Assembly (NCBI GenBank): GCA_905234235.1
Contig: CAJOHN010000006.1
Location: 19,986-83,985, forward strand
Length of the DNA: 64,000 bases
From: an uncultured Selenomonadaceae bacterium
GTDB taxonomy: Bacteria; Bacillota; Negativicutes; Selenomonadales; Selenomonadaceae
Direction: 5' to 3'
The notes beneath the pieces are model-generated. The model was not told where the DNA came from. It made no database searches and saw nothing but the letters and a program-made list of their open reading frames with translations. Shown in pieces: positions 40,492 to 50,034 of this stretch. How positions within the stretch are numbered: position 1 is the first letter of the stretch; the number at the start of each line of letters is the position of its first letter. The position numbers and the translations under genes are program-made.

Positions 40492-43400
40492 CTTGCGCAA
40501 CTTAACGGAGCTGTCACTCAACAATCGGAGTCTCGTTTGGTATTTTATAATCGTGGCGTTTATCGGCGGGATTTTTTCTTACTTCAATCTCGGACGCATG
40601 GAAGATCCGAAATTTGTTGTACGTCAAATGATTGTGGCGGCTTACTGGCCGGGCGCGACTGCTTACGAAATGCAGGAACAAGTTACCGACAAGCTCGAAA
40701 AAAAATTGCAGGACATTCCGGGACTCGACAACTTAACAAGTGAAACTCGCCCCGGTTCGACTGTGATTTACATCGAACTTAACGACGAGCTTCCTACCGA
40801 CCAAATCCGTCCGACGTGGCGCGACGTTAGGAATTATTGCGCCGATATTGAAAACGAATTGCCGAGCGGTGTTGCGGGGATTTTTTTTAATGACACTTAT
40901 GATGAAGTTTTCGGCTCCGTTTACGCGTTGACGGGCGACGGTTTCAATTACGAAGAGCTCCGCCACTACGCTGAAGAAATTCGCCGCTTGCTGTTGGGCG
41001 TTCACGACGTTAAAAAGATTGAACTTATCGGCGTGCAAAGCGAAGTTGTTTACGTCGAGATTGAACAGGCTAAACTTTCCGAACTCGGCATAAGCCCGCA
41101 AGTTATATCGAACACTCTCGCCGCGCAGAATGCCATGACGCCCGCCGGTATGATTGACACTTCAAGCGACAATGTTTATCTGCGTGTGACTGGGATTTTC
41201 GACGACGTTGCCGCGATAAAAAATTTGCCGATAAACGCGGACGGAAGAATTTTTCGCCTCGCTGATATTGCCAACGTTGAACGGCGATTTGTCGACCCGC
41301 CCGAACCTAAAATGTTTTTCAACGGCGAGCCTGCGATTGGAATAGCAGTTGCGATGGAGGACGGCGGCAACATTCTAAAGCTCGGAGAAAATCTGCGCGG
41401 CTTAACGAAACAAATACAACAGGAATTACCGCTGGGCTTGGAACTTCATCAAGTATCGAATCAGCCGCAAGTCGTGGAAGAATCAATCGGCGAATTCGTC
41501 GAGACGTTAGTTTTAGCAATTGTAATCGTGCTTGCCGTGAGCTTCGCGAGTTTAGGCGTGCGGACGGGATTAGTCGTTGCAGGTTGTATACCGTTGGTAT
41601 TGGCGGGGACGTTTTGTTTTATGTATGTCGCGGGGATTGATCTGCACAAAGTTTCGCTGGGCTCGCTGATAATTGCGCTGGGGCTTTTGGTTGACGACGC
41701 GATAATCGCAGTGGAAATGATGAGCGTACAGTTAGAGCGCGGGCTGTCGAGGTTTGATGCGGCGTGTCACGCGTTCAACGTCACGGCTAAACCGATGTTG
41801 ACGGGCACGCTGATAACCTGCGCGGGCTTCATACCGGTAGCGTTCGCCAAAGGCATAGCAAGCGAATTTTGCCGCGACATGTTTTGGGTCGTGTCAATCG
41901 CGCTACTGCTGTCGTGGATAGTTTCAGTGATGGTCGCGCCGCTGTTCGGAACTTACATAATCAAAGTTGAAAAAAAATCTGAGGCGGAACTTTATCAGAG
42001 CCGATTCTATAAAATTTTCCGACGCGTGCTGGAAACGTTTTTGGACAATAAAATTTTAGTGCTGAGCGGAACAATCTTTACATTCGCGGCTACAATCCTT
42101 GCTTCGGATTTTGTTCAAGAAGAATTTTTCCCGCCGTCAATACGTCCCGAAATTTTAATCGAATTGAAGTTGCCTGAAGGCTCATCAATGGCGGCGACGC
42201 AAGCTGAGGCTGGTAAGTTTGCCAAATTCCTCAACAGCGAGCGCGATAACTTAAAAAATTTTGCTTACTACGTCGGAGAAGATACGCCGCGTTTCGTGCT
42301 GACGATTTCTCCGAATGCCGACGGCGATAATATTGCCAAGTTTGTTGTGACGGCTAACGAGGACAATCGCGACGAGTTGATAAAAAAAATTCGCCACGAG
42401 TTGGAAGAAAATTTTCCACTCGTGCGCCCGAATATCCAACTGATTCAGACCGGACCGCCCGCCGATTATCCGATTATGCTCCGCGTCTCCGGCACCGACA
42501 TTGATAAAGTTCAAGAGCTCGCCGCGCAGGTTGCCGACATTGTCGCGCAGGATTCAAACGCCGTTGATGTTAATCTTGATTGGAATGAAAAATCCAAAGT
42601 TGTGAAGATTGAACTAGACCAAGATAAACTTCGTGCGCTGGGCGTGTCGAGTCAGCTTGTGAAGTCGACGCTTTACACTGAAATCACGGGCGCGAAAGCT
42701 TCAGAATTTTACACGGGCGACAGGACGATTGATATTGATTTGCGCCTCGCCGAAGCCGACAGGAATAATCTTGCGGCGTTGAAAAATTTGCCGATATACT
42801 TGGGCGCGGCGGGCTACGTTCCGCTTGAGCAAATTGCAAAAATTTCTTACGGCGCGGAGTTTGGATTGATAAAGCGGCGCGATTTGAAACCGACAATCAC
42901 GGTACAGGCGAACATTTTATCCGGCACTGCCAACGACGCGGCTATCAAAGCTTTTGACGCGACGGAGGACTTAAGAAAAACTTTACCGCTCGGCTACTTA
43001 ATCGAACCGGGCGGCGACTTGGAGGAAAGCGATACGTCAACGGGACAACTCGCGGCGATGTTGCCGTTGGTTGTGTTCATAATCATGACGCTGTTGATGT
43101 TCCAATTAAAAGACGCCAAAGCAATGTTCCTAACGCTGTTGACCGCGCCGCTGGGATTAATCGGTGTAATTTTCGCGCTGATAATTTTGTCAAAGCCGTT
43201 GGGCTTCGTGGCGGAGCTTGGAGTTATCGCACTGTCGGGAATGATAATTCGCAACTCGGTAATTCTAATTGACCAAATCCAACAGCACTTGCGAGCGGGC
43301 GAAAATTTCCACGACGCGATAATCGATTCAGCGATTTTAAGATTCAGACCGATAATGTTGACGGCGGCGGCGGCGATACTTGGCATGTTGCCGTTAATGG

Positions 43401-43528
43401 TAAGCGTCTTTTGGGGACCGATGGCGGTTGCGATAGCGGGCGGGCTTTTAGTCGCGACGATTTTAACGTTGTTAGTTTTACCCGTCATGTACGCGGCAGT
43501 TTATTTTTGGAAGGAGTTTAAGCAATGA
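40484..43528 (+). CDS. RND family efflux transporter, inner-membrane pump
   Basis: 1014 aa with the two-fold RND layout: helix 1 (SLVWYFIIVAFIGGIFSYFNLGRMEDP), a large periplasmic part, helices 2-6 with the proton relay LGLLVDDAIIAVEMM (two Asp in helix 4), a second periplasmic part, and final helices (GVIALSGMIIRNSVILIDQI). Belongs to the AcrB/HAE1-like group; substrate unknown. It overlaps the adaptor by 8 bases; GTG 40484 or TTG 40493 can be the start. Confidence 0.93.
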   Translation: MIDLRNLTELSLNNRSLVWYFIIVAFIGGIFSYFNLGRMEDPKFVVRQMIVAAYWPGATAYEMQEQVTDKLEKKLQDIPGLDNLTSETRPGSTVIYIELNDELPTDQIRPTWRDVRNYCADIENELPSGVAGIFFNDTYDEVFGSVYALTGDGFNYEELRHYAEEIRRLLLGVHDVKKIELIGVQSEVVYVEIEQAKLSELGISPQVISNTLAAQNAMTPAGMIDTSSDNVYLRVTGIFDDVAAIKNLPINADGRIFRLADIANVERRFVDPPEPKMFFNGEPAIGIAVAMEDGGNILKLGENLRGLTKQIQQELPLGLELHQVSNQPQVVEESIGEFVETLVLAIVIVLAVSFASLGVRTGLVVAGCIPLVLAGTFCFMYVAGIDLHKVSLGSLIIALGLLVDDAIIAVEMMSVQLERGLSRFDAACHAFNVTAKPMLTGTLITCAGFIPVAFAKGIASEFCRDMFWVVSIALLLSWIVSVMVAPLFGTYIIKVEKKSEAELYQSRFYKIFRRVLETFLDNKILVLSGTIFTFAATILASDFVQEEFFPPSIRPEILIELKLPEGSSMAATQAEAGKFAKFLNSERDNLKNFAYYVGEDTPRFVLTISPNADGDNIAKFVVTANEDNRDELIKKIRHELEENFPLVRPNIQLIQTGPPADYPIMLRVSGTDIDKVQELAAQVADIVAQDSNAVDVNLDWNEKSKVVKIELDQDKLRALGVSSQLVKSTLYTEITGAKASEFYTGDRTIDIDLRLAEADRNNLAALKNLPIYLGAAGYVPLEQIAKISYGAEFGLIKRRDLKPTITVQANILSGTANDAAIKAFDATEDLRKTLPLGYLIEPGGDLEESDTSTGQLAAMLPLVVFIIMTLLMFQLKDAKAMFLTLLTAPLGLIGVIFALIILSKPLGFVAELGVIALSGMIIRNSVILIDQIQQHLRAGENFHDAIIDSAILRFRPIMLTAAAAILGMLPLMVSVFWGPMAVAIAGGLLVATILTLLVLPVMYAAVYFWKEFKQ

Positions 43529-44418
43529 TTGATTTTAAAGACTTCGGCATTGAGGACAACGTGCGCTATTTGGAATATGTTAAGCGTTGCATTCAAATTC
43601 CGTCGAACGGCTCGCCGCTGATTGCGTTCGGATACAAGAAAAAGCTCAAGCTTCTGCGCGGCTATGAGGCAGAACTTTGTTGGCATAAATTTTTCATTGA
43701 CGACGCGGAATTTTGGGCAGCTCCCGTCGGCGATTGGGACAATATTGACTGGCAAGCGGTCTTCGCGACGCACGTACCGCCCGAAACTGTTTTCTTTGCC
43801 GTTCCGGAATATCTTGTTGAGATTTGGAAACGCGAACTTGGCGAAAAAGTTTTAGTCGAAGATCAGCGCGATAATTGGGATTATCTTTTGGATTTGAAAC
43901 GCCTCGTAAGTCTTGAGGGCAACAAATTGAAAAGCTTCCGCAAAGCCAAAAAAGCCTTCGAGAAAAATTATGATTATGAGATTGAGGTTATCACGCCGAA
44001 AATATTTGACGAGTTGTACGCCTTTCAATCGTCCGCCGAAGAAGATATTAAACAGCGCGTTGAAAATCATCTTATCGAGGCGCAGGAGGATGATGACAAT
44101 TTCAGTTTCGCGCTGAATCATTGGGAAGACTTCAAAAATCTTTTCGGATTCGTGATTCGCGTTGAAGGTCGGATTGTCGCTTACTGTTTGGACGAGCAAA
44201 TTAATGAGACGACTTCATTCGGGCTGTTCGCCAAAGCAAATTACGACTTCAAAGGCGCGAATCAGTTTGCTTACTGGTATGACGCCAAGATAAATTTGGA
44301 GCGCGGCATTTTGACAACAAACATTATGGACGATGCGGGCGAGGAAAACTTGCGTTCGTTCAAGGAGCATTTAACTTCCGATATGCTGAAAAAATATTTT
44401 GTGACAACCAAAGGCTAA
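43525..44418 (+). CDS. DUF2156 protein (phosphatidylglycerol lysyltransferase-like C-terminal domain)
   Basis: 297 aa. Two tandem GNAT-like halves: the first ends in AVPEYLVEIWKRELG, the second has DYLLDLKRLVSLEGNKLKSFRKAKKAFEKNYDYEIEV, FGFVIRVEGRIVAYCLDE and ANQFAYWYDAKINLERGILTTNIMDDAGEENLRSFKEHL, the usual DUF2156 ending. The family resembles the soluble domain of MprF, which moves aminoacyl groups from tRNA to lipids, but stand-alone members are uncharacterised to my knowledge. ATGA overlap with the pump gene. Confidence 0.85.
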   Translation: MIDFKDFGIEDNVRYLEYVKRCIQIPSNGSPLIAFGYKKKLKLLRGYEAELCWHKFFIDDAEFWAAPVGDWDNIDWQAVFATHVPPETVFFAVPEYLVEIWKRELGEKVLVEDQRDNWDYLLDLKRLVSLEGNKLKSFRKAKKAFEKNYDYEIEVITPKIFDELYAFQSSAEEDIKQRVENHLIEAQEDDDNFSFALNHWEDFKNLFGFVIRVEGRIVAYCLDEQINETTSFGLFAKANYDFKGANQFAYWYDAKINLERGILTTNIMDDAGEENLRSFKEHLTSDMLKKYFVTTKG

Positions 44419-44434
44419 GGAGAAAATTTTTATT

Positions 44435-45763
44435 ATGCGCAGTGATTTTTTCTCGACAATCGGCGAGATTATTAAGTACGGCGGCTCGACGTTCGCGGCG
44501 TTGGTCGCGATGAGTATCTATACGACGACCGACGGATTTTTTATCGGCAACTTTGTCGGCACCGACGGCTTGGAGGCAATGGCGTTGGTTTATCCCGTCA
44601 TGATGATTTTTATCGCGTTCGCCACTCTCTTTGAAACGGGCGGCTCGGCTGTCGTCTCTCAAATTATCGGCGCGGGCAATAAAACTCTTGCCGAAAAAAT
44701 TATGCGGAGCAATTACGTTTGCGCGTTCGTGGTCGTCGGAAATATTTTTATCGAACCGTTGCTGCGAATTTTATCCGACAATCCTGACGAGCAACATATA
44801 ATCGATTTGGCAATTTCTTTCCTGCGAATTTCTTTTTGCGGCGTGCCGTTCCTGCTGACGGTTTACTTGACGGGAGCTTTTATGCGTTGCGTTGACAAGC
44901 CCGGTCACGTCTTTTATCTGGTTGGCTCGACGTCGCTTGCAAATATAATTTTGGACGCGTTGTTTATAATGGTTTTCGGTTGGGGAATGCAGGGCGCAGC
45001 GTTCGCAACCGTACTCGCACAAATTTTCGGCGCGGCGATAACTTTCTGGTATTTCAAATATTCGCCGCAAAAATTCACAACGCCTCGAAGTCTCGGCGGT
45101 CTCGATTACATTTGGCAGGAAATAAAAATCGGTGCGGGCTTTGCAATCGCTACGTTGATGATGTGCTTTATCGAATATTTTTTGAACGCAACACTACTAC
45201 GCTACGATGCGCCTCATTTGCTGGCGGCGGCGACTATCGCCAACATAATCCTGACGTTCGTCTACCTGCCGCTTAACGGTTTGGACACGGGCATTCAACC
45301 TTTAATCAGCCGATTATTCGCGGCGCACAAGGAGCAACATTATTTGCGGGTCATGCGATACGGCTTTTTCACGACGATGATTTTAACGTTTGCTATATAC
45401 GCGGTGCTGATGATATTCACGGAGGAGCTGGCAAGATTTTTCGTGGACGATGCCGAGCCGGTGACCGCCGAGATGATAACTTTCTTGCGGCTGATGTTTG
45501 TGCTTCAACCGTTTGTGGGGCTGTACACGTGGCTTAGTGGGATAATGGCGGCGTTGGAGGACGAGTGGCGTAATGTCGTCATAAGTCTGTTGCCGCTAGT
45601 CGTATTAGTGCCGCTGATTTGGTTGTTGCCGAAGTTTTTACCGATAGAATTTGTATCGCTAGCGTATTCCGCGCAAGACGTGGCGGAGGCGGCGATTGCG
45701 TTCCTGCTGATACACTCGTTACTTCGCGAAAAAAGTTTGTCGCTGAAAAAAATTTTTGTTTAA
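44435..45763 (+). CDS. MATE family efflux transporter
   Basis: 442 aa, about 12 membrane helices in two bundles. GGSTFAALVAMSIYTTTDGFFIGNFVGTDGLEAMALVYPVMM at the start, FETGGSAVVSQIIGAGN, GAFMRCVDKPGHVFYLVGSTSLANIILDALFIMVF and LNGLDTGIQPLISRLFAAH fit the MATE fold (DinF/MepA branch). Exports cationic compounds using sodium or protons. 16 bases after the DUF2156 gene. Confidence 0.92.
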   Translation: MRSDFFSTIGEIIKYGGSTFAALVAMSIYTTTDGFFIGNFVGTDGLEAMALVYPVMMIFIAFATLFETGGSAVVSQIIGAGNKTLAEKIMRSNYVCAFVVVGNIFIEPLLRILSDNPDEQHIIDLAISFLRISFCGVPFLLTVYLTGAFMRCVDKPGHVFYLVGSTSLANIILDALFIMVFGWGMQGAAFATVLAQIFGAAITFWYFKYSPQKFTTPRSLGGLDYIWQEIKIGAGFAIATLMMCFIEYFLNATLLRYDAPHLLAAATIANIILTFVYLPLNGLDTGIQPLISRLFAAHKEQHYLRVMRYGFFTTMILTFAIYAVLMIFTEELARFFVDDAEPVTAEMITFLRLMFVLQPFVGLYTWLSGIMAALEDEWRNVVISLLPLVVLVPLIWLLPKFLPIEFVSLAYSAQDVAEAAIAFLLIHSLLREKSLSLKKIFV

Positions 45764-45777
45764 GGGAGATGATTTGT

Positions 45778-46089
45778 TTGGAGAATTTCAGCGTGGCGAT
45801 AAGTTACAAGGGCAGTCTCGGTTGGGTTGAGTATGACGAGACGGCAAAAAAAGTTATCGTGACATTGGGCGACGACGAGGGCAAAGCACTTGCCGAAAAA
45901 TTTTTGACGACGCCGCACGAAATACAAATTCCGCACGAGACGCTGTTGGATTTCACGGCGGAGAAAATTGACCCGAATTTGAGCGCGGAGAATTTAAAAA
46001 TTGTTTTGACGCGGCTTTGGGAGGCTACCGGTGTTCACGTCGATTGGAGCCGCCCCGTCGAGTACGTTAAACTTAATCCGCATTATTGA
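45778..46089 (+). CDS. Small acidic protein of unknown function
   Basis: 103 aa (ENFSVAISYKGSLGWVEYDETAKKVIVTLGDDEGKALAEKFL ... GVHVDWSRPVEYV). Beta-rich N-terminal half and helical C-terminal half; no recognised domain. The frame is open far upstream inside the MATE gene, but TTG 45778 lies 9 bases after AAGGGAG; the ATG at 45769 is too close to that site. Forms a run with the next two small genes. Confidence 0.8.
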   Translation: MENFSVAISYKGSLGWVEYDETAKKVIVTLGDDEGKALAEKFLTTPHEIQIPHETLLDFTAEKIDPNLSAENLKIVLTRLWEATGVHVDWSRPVEYVKLNPHY

Positions 46090-46104
46090 GAGGAGGAAAT
46101 TTTT

Positions 46105-46320
46105 ATGGCTACTTACGACAGTTGCCCGAAATGTGGGCGAACGGATTTTGGCGTGATTTATCATTGCGAACGTTGCGGCATGGAATTTTGCGCCAAATGC
46201 GTTGGCAAGCGCGCTCTGCCCGACGGCACGAAGTATGAATGTTGTCCTCGTTGCGGCGCGGAAATTGATGAGGATGAGGATACTGTTCACGTTATCGCCA
46301 AACAAAAGGCAAGGAGGTAA
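46105..46320 (+). CDS. Small double zinc-ribbon protein
   Basis: 71 aa. Four CxxC pairs: CPKCG, CERCGMEFCAKC and CPRCG, enough for two zinc sites, with a basic tail KQKARR. Zinc ribbons of this size bind nucleic acids or proteins. Not a known ribosomal protein. It lies between two other small genes and 5 bases before the P-loop gene. Confidence 0.82.
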   Translation: MATYDSCPKCGRTDFGVIYHCERCGMEFCAKCVGKRALPDGTKYECCPRCGAEIDEDEDTVHVIAKQKARR

Positions 46321-46325
46321 TTTTT

Positions 46326-46910
46326 ATGGCTAATAAGATTTATGCATTTCTCGGACCGCACACTTCCGGCAAATCGACTATGGTTTCTCAGCTGATGTCA
46401 ATGGGCATTCATTACATTCCGACCGTCACGACCCGCGTTTTCGACGACCGCTACGCCTATAAGCGCAGAATTTATCAGACTGTTAAAGGCGATCAATATA
46501 AAACTGAAAAACTTATCGTCAACAACACTTACCAAGCGAACTCTTACGGCTTGCGTAAAAGTGAAGTTCTCGACGCTTATCAGAATCACAAAATCAGCGT
46601 TACGCTTATGCACGACGTGGCGGGGATTAAGCAGTTGCAGAAATTTATCAATCAAGACCTCGTGACGATTTTTTTGATGATTGACGATGAGGTTTTTGTT
46701 GACAGAATGCTCCGCGCAGGTTGCTCGAACGATGAAATTCGCTACTACGTTGAGACGGCTGACGAGACCGGCGAATTTGAACATTGGCGCGACGTGGATT
46801 TTGTGGTTAAGAATACGTCGACGGCTCGCGTTGCGCTCGAACAAATTTTGGCGATAATGGGGCTCGTGACGCTCGTACCGCAATCTGACTTCGATAACCT
46901 TGTCAAATAA
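46326..46910 (+). CDS. Guanylate-kinase-like P-loop protein
   Basis: 194 aa. YAFLGPHTSGKSTMVSQLM is a Walker A loop; TVTTRVFDDRY resembles the guanylate kinase GMP-binding TTR segment, and the order of later elements (SYGLRKSEVLDAYQNHKISVTLMHDVAGIKQLQKF, TIFLMIDDEVFVDRML) also follows guanylate kinase. The canonical GMP-binding Tyr/Ser set is incomplete, so it may not be the essential Gmk. It may be a signalling or nucleotide-salvage relative. Upstream of cheV by 86 bases. Confidence 0.75.
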   Translation: MANKIYAFLGPHTSGKSTMVSQLMSMGIHYIPTVTTRVFDDRYAYKRRIYQTVKGDQYKTEKLIVNNTYQANSYGLRKSEVLDAYQNHKISVTLMHDVAGIKQLQKFINQDLVTIFLMIDDEVFVDRMLRAGCSNDEIRYYVETADETGEFEHWRDVDFVVKNTSTARVALEQILAIMGLVTLVPQSDFDNLVK

Positions 46911-46996
46911 AAAACATTGCCGCGTTTGAAGGATATAAAAATTTTTCGGCGAAATTCCGTTGAGTTGATAAGGTTAATTTAATGGAGGCGGATTTA

Positions 46997-47947
46997 ATGG
47001 CGAATGATAAAGTACGCAAGGGAGCGGAAACTGCCGGCGATAGGAAAGGCATTCTGCTTGAAACCGGTACGAACGAATTTGAGATAGTGGAGTTCAGCAT
47101 AGGCAAAGTAAACTACGGGATAAACGTCGCCAAAGTTCGCGAAGTCATTCAACGCACGCCCGTTACTGCAATGCCGCAAGCTCACCCTTACATTGACGGG
47201 CTGTTTACTCTGCGCGGCAAGGCAATTCCGCTGGTAAATCTTCCGCGCTGTCTGAACGTAATGACTAACGGCGACGACGCAAAAAATATTATCGTCACAG
47301 AAATTAACAACTACGACATCGGATTTTTGGTAGAGAATGTTTCGCGCATTCACCGCATTTCTTGGAAGGACATGGAACCTTCGCCGGAAGTGGGCGACCA
47401 AAGCCGCGTTGTCGGTATCGTTAAAATGCCCAATCGAATTGTCCTGCTCCTCGACTTTGAAACGATTATCGCGGAGATTAATCCCGAAATTAACGCGAAG
47501 CTCACGACTGTTGCCGACGCCAGCGAAGACATTCGGGAACGGCGCAAAGATGTCCACGTGGTTGTTGCGGAAGACTCCGGGATGTTGCGCGATTTGCTTG
47601 TTACGACGCTTCACGATGCGGGTTACAGATTCGTCCGCGACTTCGGCAACGGCAAAGATGCTTGGGAATATATGCAAGGTCTCGCCAGCAAGGAAGGCGA
47701 TATTTCTAAGCATATCGGCATAATCGTTTCCGACGTTGAAATGCCAATGATGGACGGGCACAGACTCTTGAAACTCGTGCGCCAAAACGACAGGCTGCAA
47801 GATGTGCCGTTCGTGTTGTTCTCGTCGCTTATCAATGAAGAAATGCGCTTGAAGGGCGAAGAACTCGGCGCGAGTGCGCAAATTTCCAAGCCCGAAATCG
47901 GACAACTCATTGACCTGCTTGATAAATTTATTTTCGGCAAGAAATAA
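46997..47947 (+). CDS. cheV: Chemotaxis protein CheV (CheW-receiver fusion)
   Basis: 316 aa. CheW-like domain (EFSIGKVNYGINVAKVREVIQ, PYIDGLFTLRGKAIPLVNL) followed by a receiver domain with VVVAEDSGMLRDLL, the phosphoacceptor Asp in IIVSDVEMPMMDGHRLL, FSSLI and KPE. CheV couples chemoreceptors to CheA and takes part in adaptation. ATG 46997 has GGAGG 8 bases upstream, while ATG 46982 overlaps that site. Followed by a strong terminator. Confidence 0.93.
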   Translation: MANDKVRKGAETAGDRKGILLETGTNEFEIVEFSIGKVNYGINVAKVREVIQRTPVTAMPQAHPYIDGLFTLRGKAIPLVNLPRCLNVMTNGDDAKNIIVTEINNYDIGFLVENVSRIHRISWKDMEPSPEVGDQSRVVGIVKMPNRIVLLLDFETIIAEINPEINAKLTTVADASEDIRERRKDVHVVVAEDSGMLRDLLVTTLHDAGYRFVRDFGNGKDAWEYMQGLASKEGDISKHIGIIVSDVEMPMMDGHRLLKLVRQNDRLQDVPFVLFSSLINEEMRLKGEELGASAQISKPEIGQLIDLLDKFIFGKK

Positions 47948-47975
47948 TCGCGTAAATATTTTCAAAGCAAATAAG

Positions 47976-48007
47976 AAAGCACCCGTCATCAAGGCGAGTG
48001 CTTTTTT
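47976..48007 (+). terminator. Terminator after cheV
   Basis: AAAGCACCCG and CGAGTGCTTT pair (one C-A mismatch) around TCATCAAGG, followed by TTTT. It also lies just beyond the end of the convergent jag gene. Confidence 0.8.
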
Positions 48008-48022
48008 GGTTGTTTATGAAGT

Positions 48023-48766
48023 TTATTTCTTACGTTTTGGCGAGACGATAACATAGCGATAAGGTTCTTCGCCCGCGCTGTGAGTTTCGACGCGATCATT
48101 GTCCTGCAAAACGGTATGGATAATTTTCCGTTCGTGACGATTCATCGGCTCAAGGCGAACGTCGCGACGAGTTTTAATTGCACGTTCGGCAACGCCCTTT
48201 GCAAGCTTGGTAAGTGATTCTTCGCGGCGGCGGCGATAATCCTCAACGTCAACAATGAAATGAATCTTATCGCCCGCGCTCTTGCGATTAACAGCCACAT
48301 TCAACAGATATTGCAAAGCGTCGAGTGCCTGCCCGCGTCTGCCGATTAAAATTCCCAAGCCTTTGCCGCTCAAATTAAATTGAATGCCATCATCCGATTC
48401 CGCGACTTCGATTGAAACTTCCAAGCCCATTGCCGCGAAAACTTCCGATAAAAATTTCTTAGCCTCGTCGATAACTTCTTCCTTGCCAAAAGATTTTTCT
48501 TCCACCGGCGACGGTTCCAATACCGGCTCAATCGCGGGCGGTTCTTCTTCAATCCGCGCAGGCTCTTCGACTTCAACGGGCGGCTCAGGGATTTTTATTG
48601 TAGCGCGAATTTTGGCAGGCGTCCCGCCGAATAATCCCAAAAATTTTTTCGACGGCTCCTCTAAAATTTCAATGTCAAGCTCACTCTCCGCTACGCCGAG
48701 TTCCGCCACTGCCGCTTGAATTGCTTCTTCAATCGTTTTGCCCGTCTTCTCAATTACATTCGCCAT
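48023..48766 (-). CDS. jag: RNA-binding protein Jag/KhpB
   Basis: 247 aa. Jag_N domain at the start (EKTGKTIEEAIQAAVAELGVAESELDIEILEEPSKKFLG), a Pro/Glu-rich linker, a KH domain (GKGLGILIGRRGQALDALQYLLN) and an R3H domain (PMNRHERKIIHTVL). KhpB binds many RNAs and affects cell elongation in Gram-positive bacteria. Starts 1 base before the yidC stop region, in the classic yidC-jag order. Confidence 0.95.
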   Translation of the reverse strand: MANVIEKTGKTIEEAIQAAVAELGVAESELDIEILEEPSKKFLGLFGGTPAKIRATIKIPEPPVEVEEPARIEEEPPAIEPVLEPSPVEEKSFGKEEVIDEAKKFLSEVFAAMGLEVSIEVAESDDGIQFNLSGKGLGILIGRRGQALDALQYLLNVAVNRKSAGDKIHFIVDVEDYRRRREESLTKLAKGVAERAIKTRRDVRLEPMNRHERKIIHTVLQDNDRVETHSAGEEPYRYVIVSPKRKK

Positions 48767-49459
48767 TTAAGCAGCCTCCTTGTCGTCCTGCCTGTTCGTC
48801 CACCATTGTTGAATAATCTGCACGACGTTCATCGTTACCCAATAGAGTACCAAGCCCGCCGGGAAATTTAAACTTATCCAGCCGATAAACAACGGCATTA
48901 CTACCATCATAATTCTCATTTGCTGATTGGCTTCGCTCGTGTTGGACATCATTTTTTGCTGAAGGAAAGTTGTTGCCGCCGATAAAAACGGCAAGGCGTA
49001 AGTGGGGTCGGTTTCCGATAAGCTCGGTAGCCATAAAAATGACGGAGCCGCGCCGCCATAATCGAAACTGTACAGCGTGTAATACATGCCCATTAAGATT
49101 GGCATTTGAATCAGCATGGGCAGGCAACCCGACATCGGATTTGCGCCTTCCTTTTGATACAACTCCATCAATTTTTGTTGCATGACTTGCGGATTGTCTT
49201 TGTATTTTTCTTGGAGTTTTTTCATCTGCGGCTGAATGCGTTGCATTGCCTTCATTGATTGGAGTTGTTTTTTCGTCAGCGGGTAGACCAAAATTTTTAT
49301 CAGCACAGTTAAGAGGATTATTGCTAAGCCGTAACTTGGCGCGCCGAGTAATTCCGTCAGCGAATAAAGCGCACCGAGTACGACGCTCATTAAGTATTCA
49401 ATCGGCTCGAATATGCCGCCAAAGAGTCCGGGTTCTTCCAAAAAATCACAGCCTTTCAC
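48767..49459 (-). CDS. yidC: Membrane protein insertase YidC (OxaA)
   Basis: 230 aa, the short Gram-positive type. Five membrane segments; typical stretches are [67 protein letters not shown] and [20 protein letters not shown]. The groove Arg found in SpoIIIJ/YidC appears to be Lys here ([11 protein letters not shown]). Start GTG 49459 overlaps the yidD stop as GTGA; TTG 49441, with AAAGG at 10 bases, is an alternative. Confidence 0.95.
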   Translation of the reverse strand: MKGCDFLEEPGLFGGIFEPIEYLMSVVLGALYSLTELLGAPSYGLAIILLTVLIKILVYPLTKKQLQSMKAMQRIQPQMKKLQEKYKDNPQVMQQKLMELYQKEGANPMSGCLPMLIQMPILMGMYYTLYSFDYGGAAPSFLWLPSLSETDPTYALPFLSAATTFLQQKMMSNTSEANQQMRIMMVVMPLFIGWISLNFPAGLVLYWVTMNVVQIIQQWWTNRQDDKEAA

Positions 49460-49665
49460 GGGACGGGGTCATAGCCGCCTTTGCAAAACGGATTGCAACG
49501 CAAAATTCTTTTAAGTGTCAACAAACCTCCGCGAGCCCAGCCGTATTTTTTCAACGCGTCGACAGCATAAACCGAACACGTCGGCACGAAACGGCAACAC
49601 GGAGTTTTCAGCGGCGACAACCACTGTTGATAAAATTTTATCAGCGATATTAAAAATCTCGTCAC
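49456..49665 (-). CDS. yidD: Membrane protein insertion efficiency factor YidD
   Basis: 69 aa. [38 protein letters not shown] and [17 protein letters not shown] are the YidD hallmarks. It is thought to help YidC-dependent insertion. GTG 49665 overlaps the rnpA stop as GTGA, and its own stop overlaps yidC the same way; a longer frame to 49689 runs inside rnpA and is less likely. Confidence 0.95.
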   Translation of the reverse strand: MTRFLISLIKFYQQWLSPLKTPCCRFVPTCSVYAVDALKKYGWARGGLLTLKRILRCNPFCKGGYDPVP

Positions 49666-50006
49666 GGCAAAAGTTTCGCCTTTCTGCACAAGTCTAGGAA
49701 AGCCTTTTCAGCGTCTTTGAACTTAGCGGTAACAAGGAACTTGCGCCCGACGAGAATCATTCCGCAATTACGACGGAGAAAATTTTTATTGAGCCGATAA
49801 GCCTCGCGCATTAATCTTTTTACGCGATTGCGAACGACTGCGCCGCCGAGTTTTTTGCCCGCCGCAAAGCCGACCTTGCCGTTGTAACGTTCGTCATTAA
49901 CGATAAGCAAAATCAGCGCGTGATTAGTAAAGGCTCGCCCGCGATTGTGCACCGCGTTGAAGTCTTTTTTGCCGCGATAAATTTCACTCTTGCGCAACTT
50001 GAACAT
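49662..50006 (-). CDS. rnpA: Ribonuclease P protein component
   Basis: 114 aa. The central basic motif [30 protein letters not shown] is the RnpA signature. It assists RNase P RNA in trimming tRNA 5' ends. GGAGG lies 8 bases before the ATG. A terminator upstream partly isolates it from rpmH. Confidence 0.96.
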   Translation of the reverse strand: MFKLRKSEIYRGKKDFNAVHNRGRAFTNHALILLIVNDERYNGKVGFAAGKKLGGAVVRNRVKRLMREAYRLNKNFLRRNCGMILVGRKFLVTAKFKDAEKAFLDLCRKAKLLP

Positions 50007-50034
50007 TGAAAATTCCTCCGCCCGCCGATAACGC

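Noticed and set aside
46930..46965. Possible sigma-28 (flagellar) promoter before cheV: TAAA, 16 bases, TCCGTTGA
   Set aside because: Only five of eight bases match GCCGATAA and the spacing is off by one; too weak to list.
46994..47992. A 332-codon open frame antisense to cheV
   Set aside because: It mirrors the CheW-receiver gene exactly, has no domain and no ribosome binding site; it is a shadow caused by codon bias.
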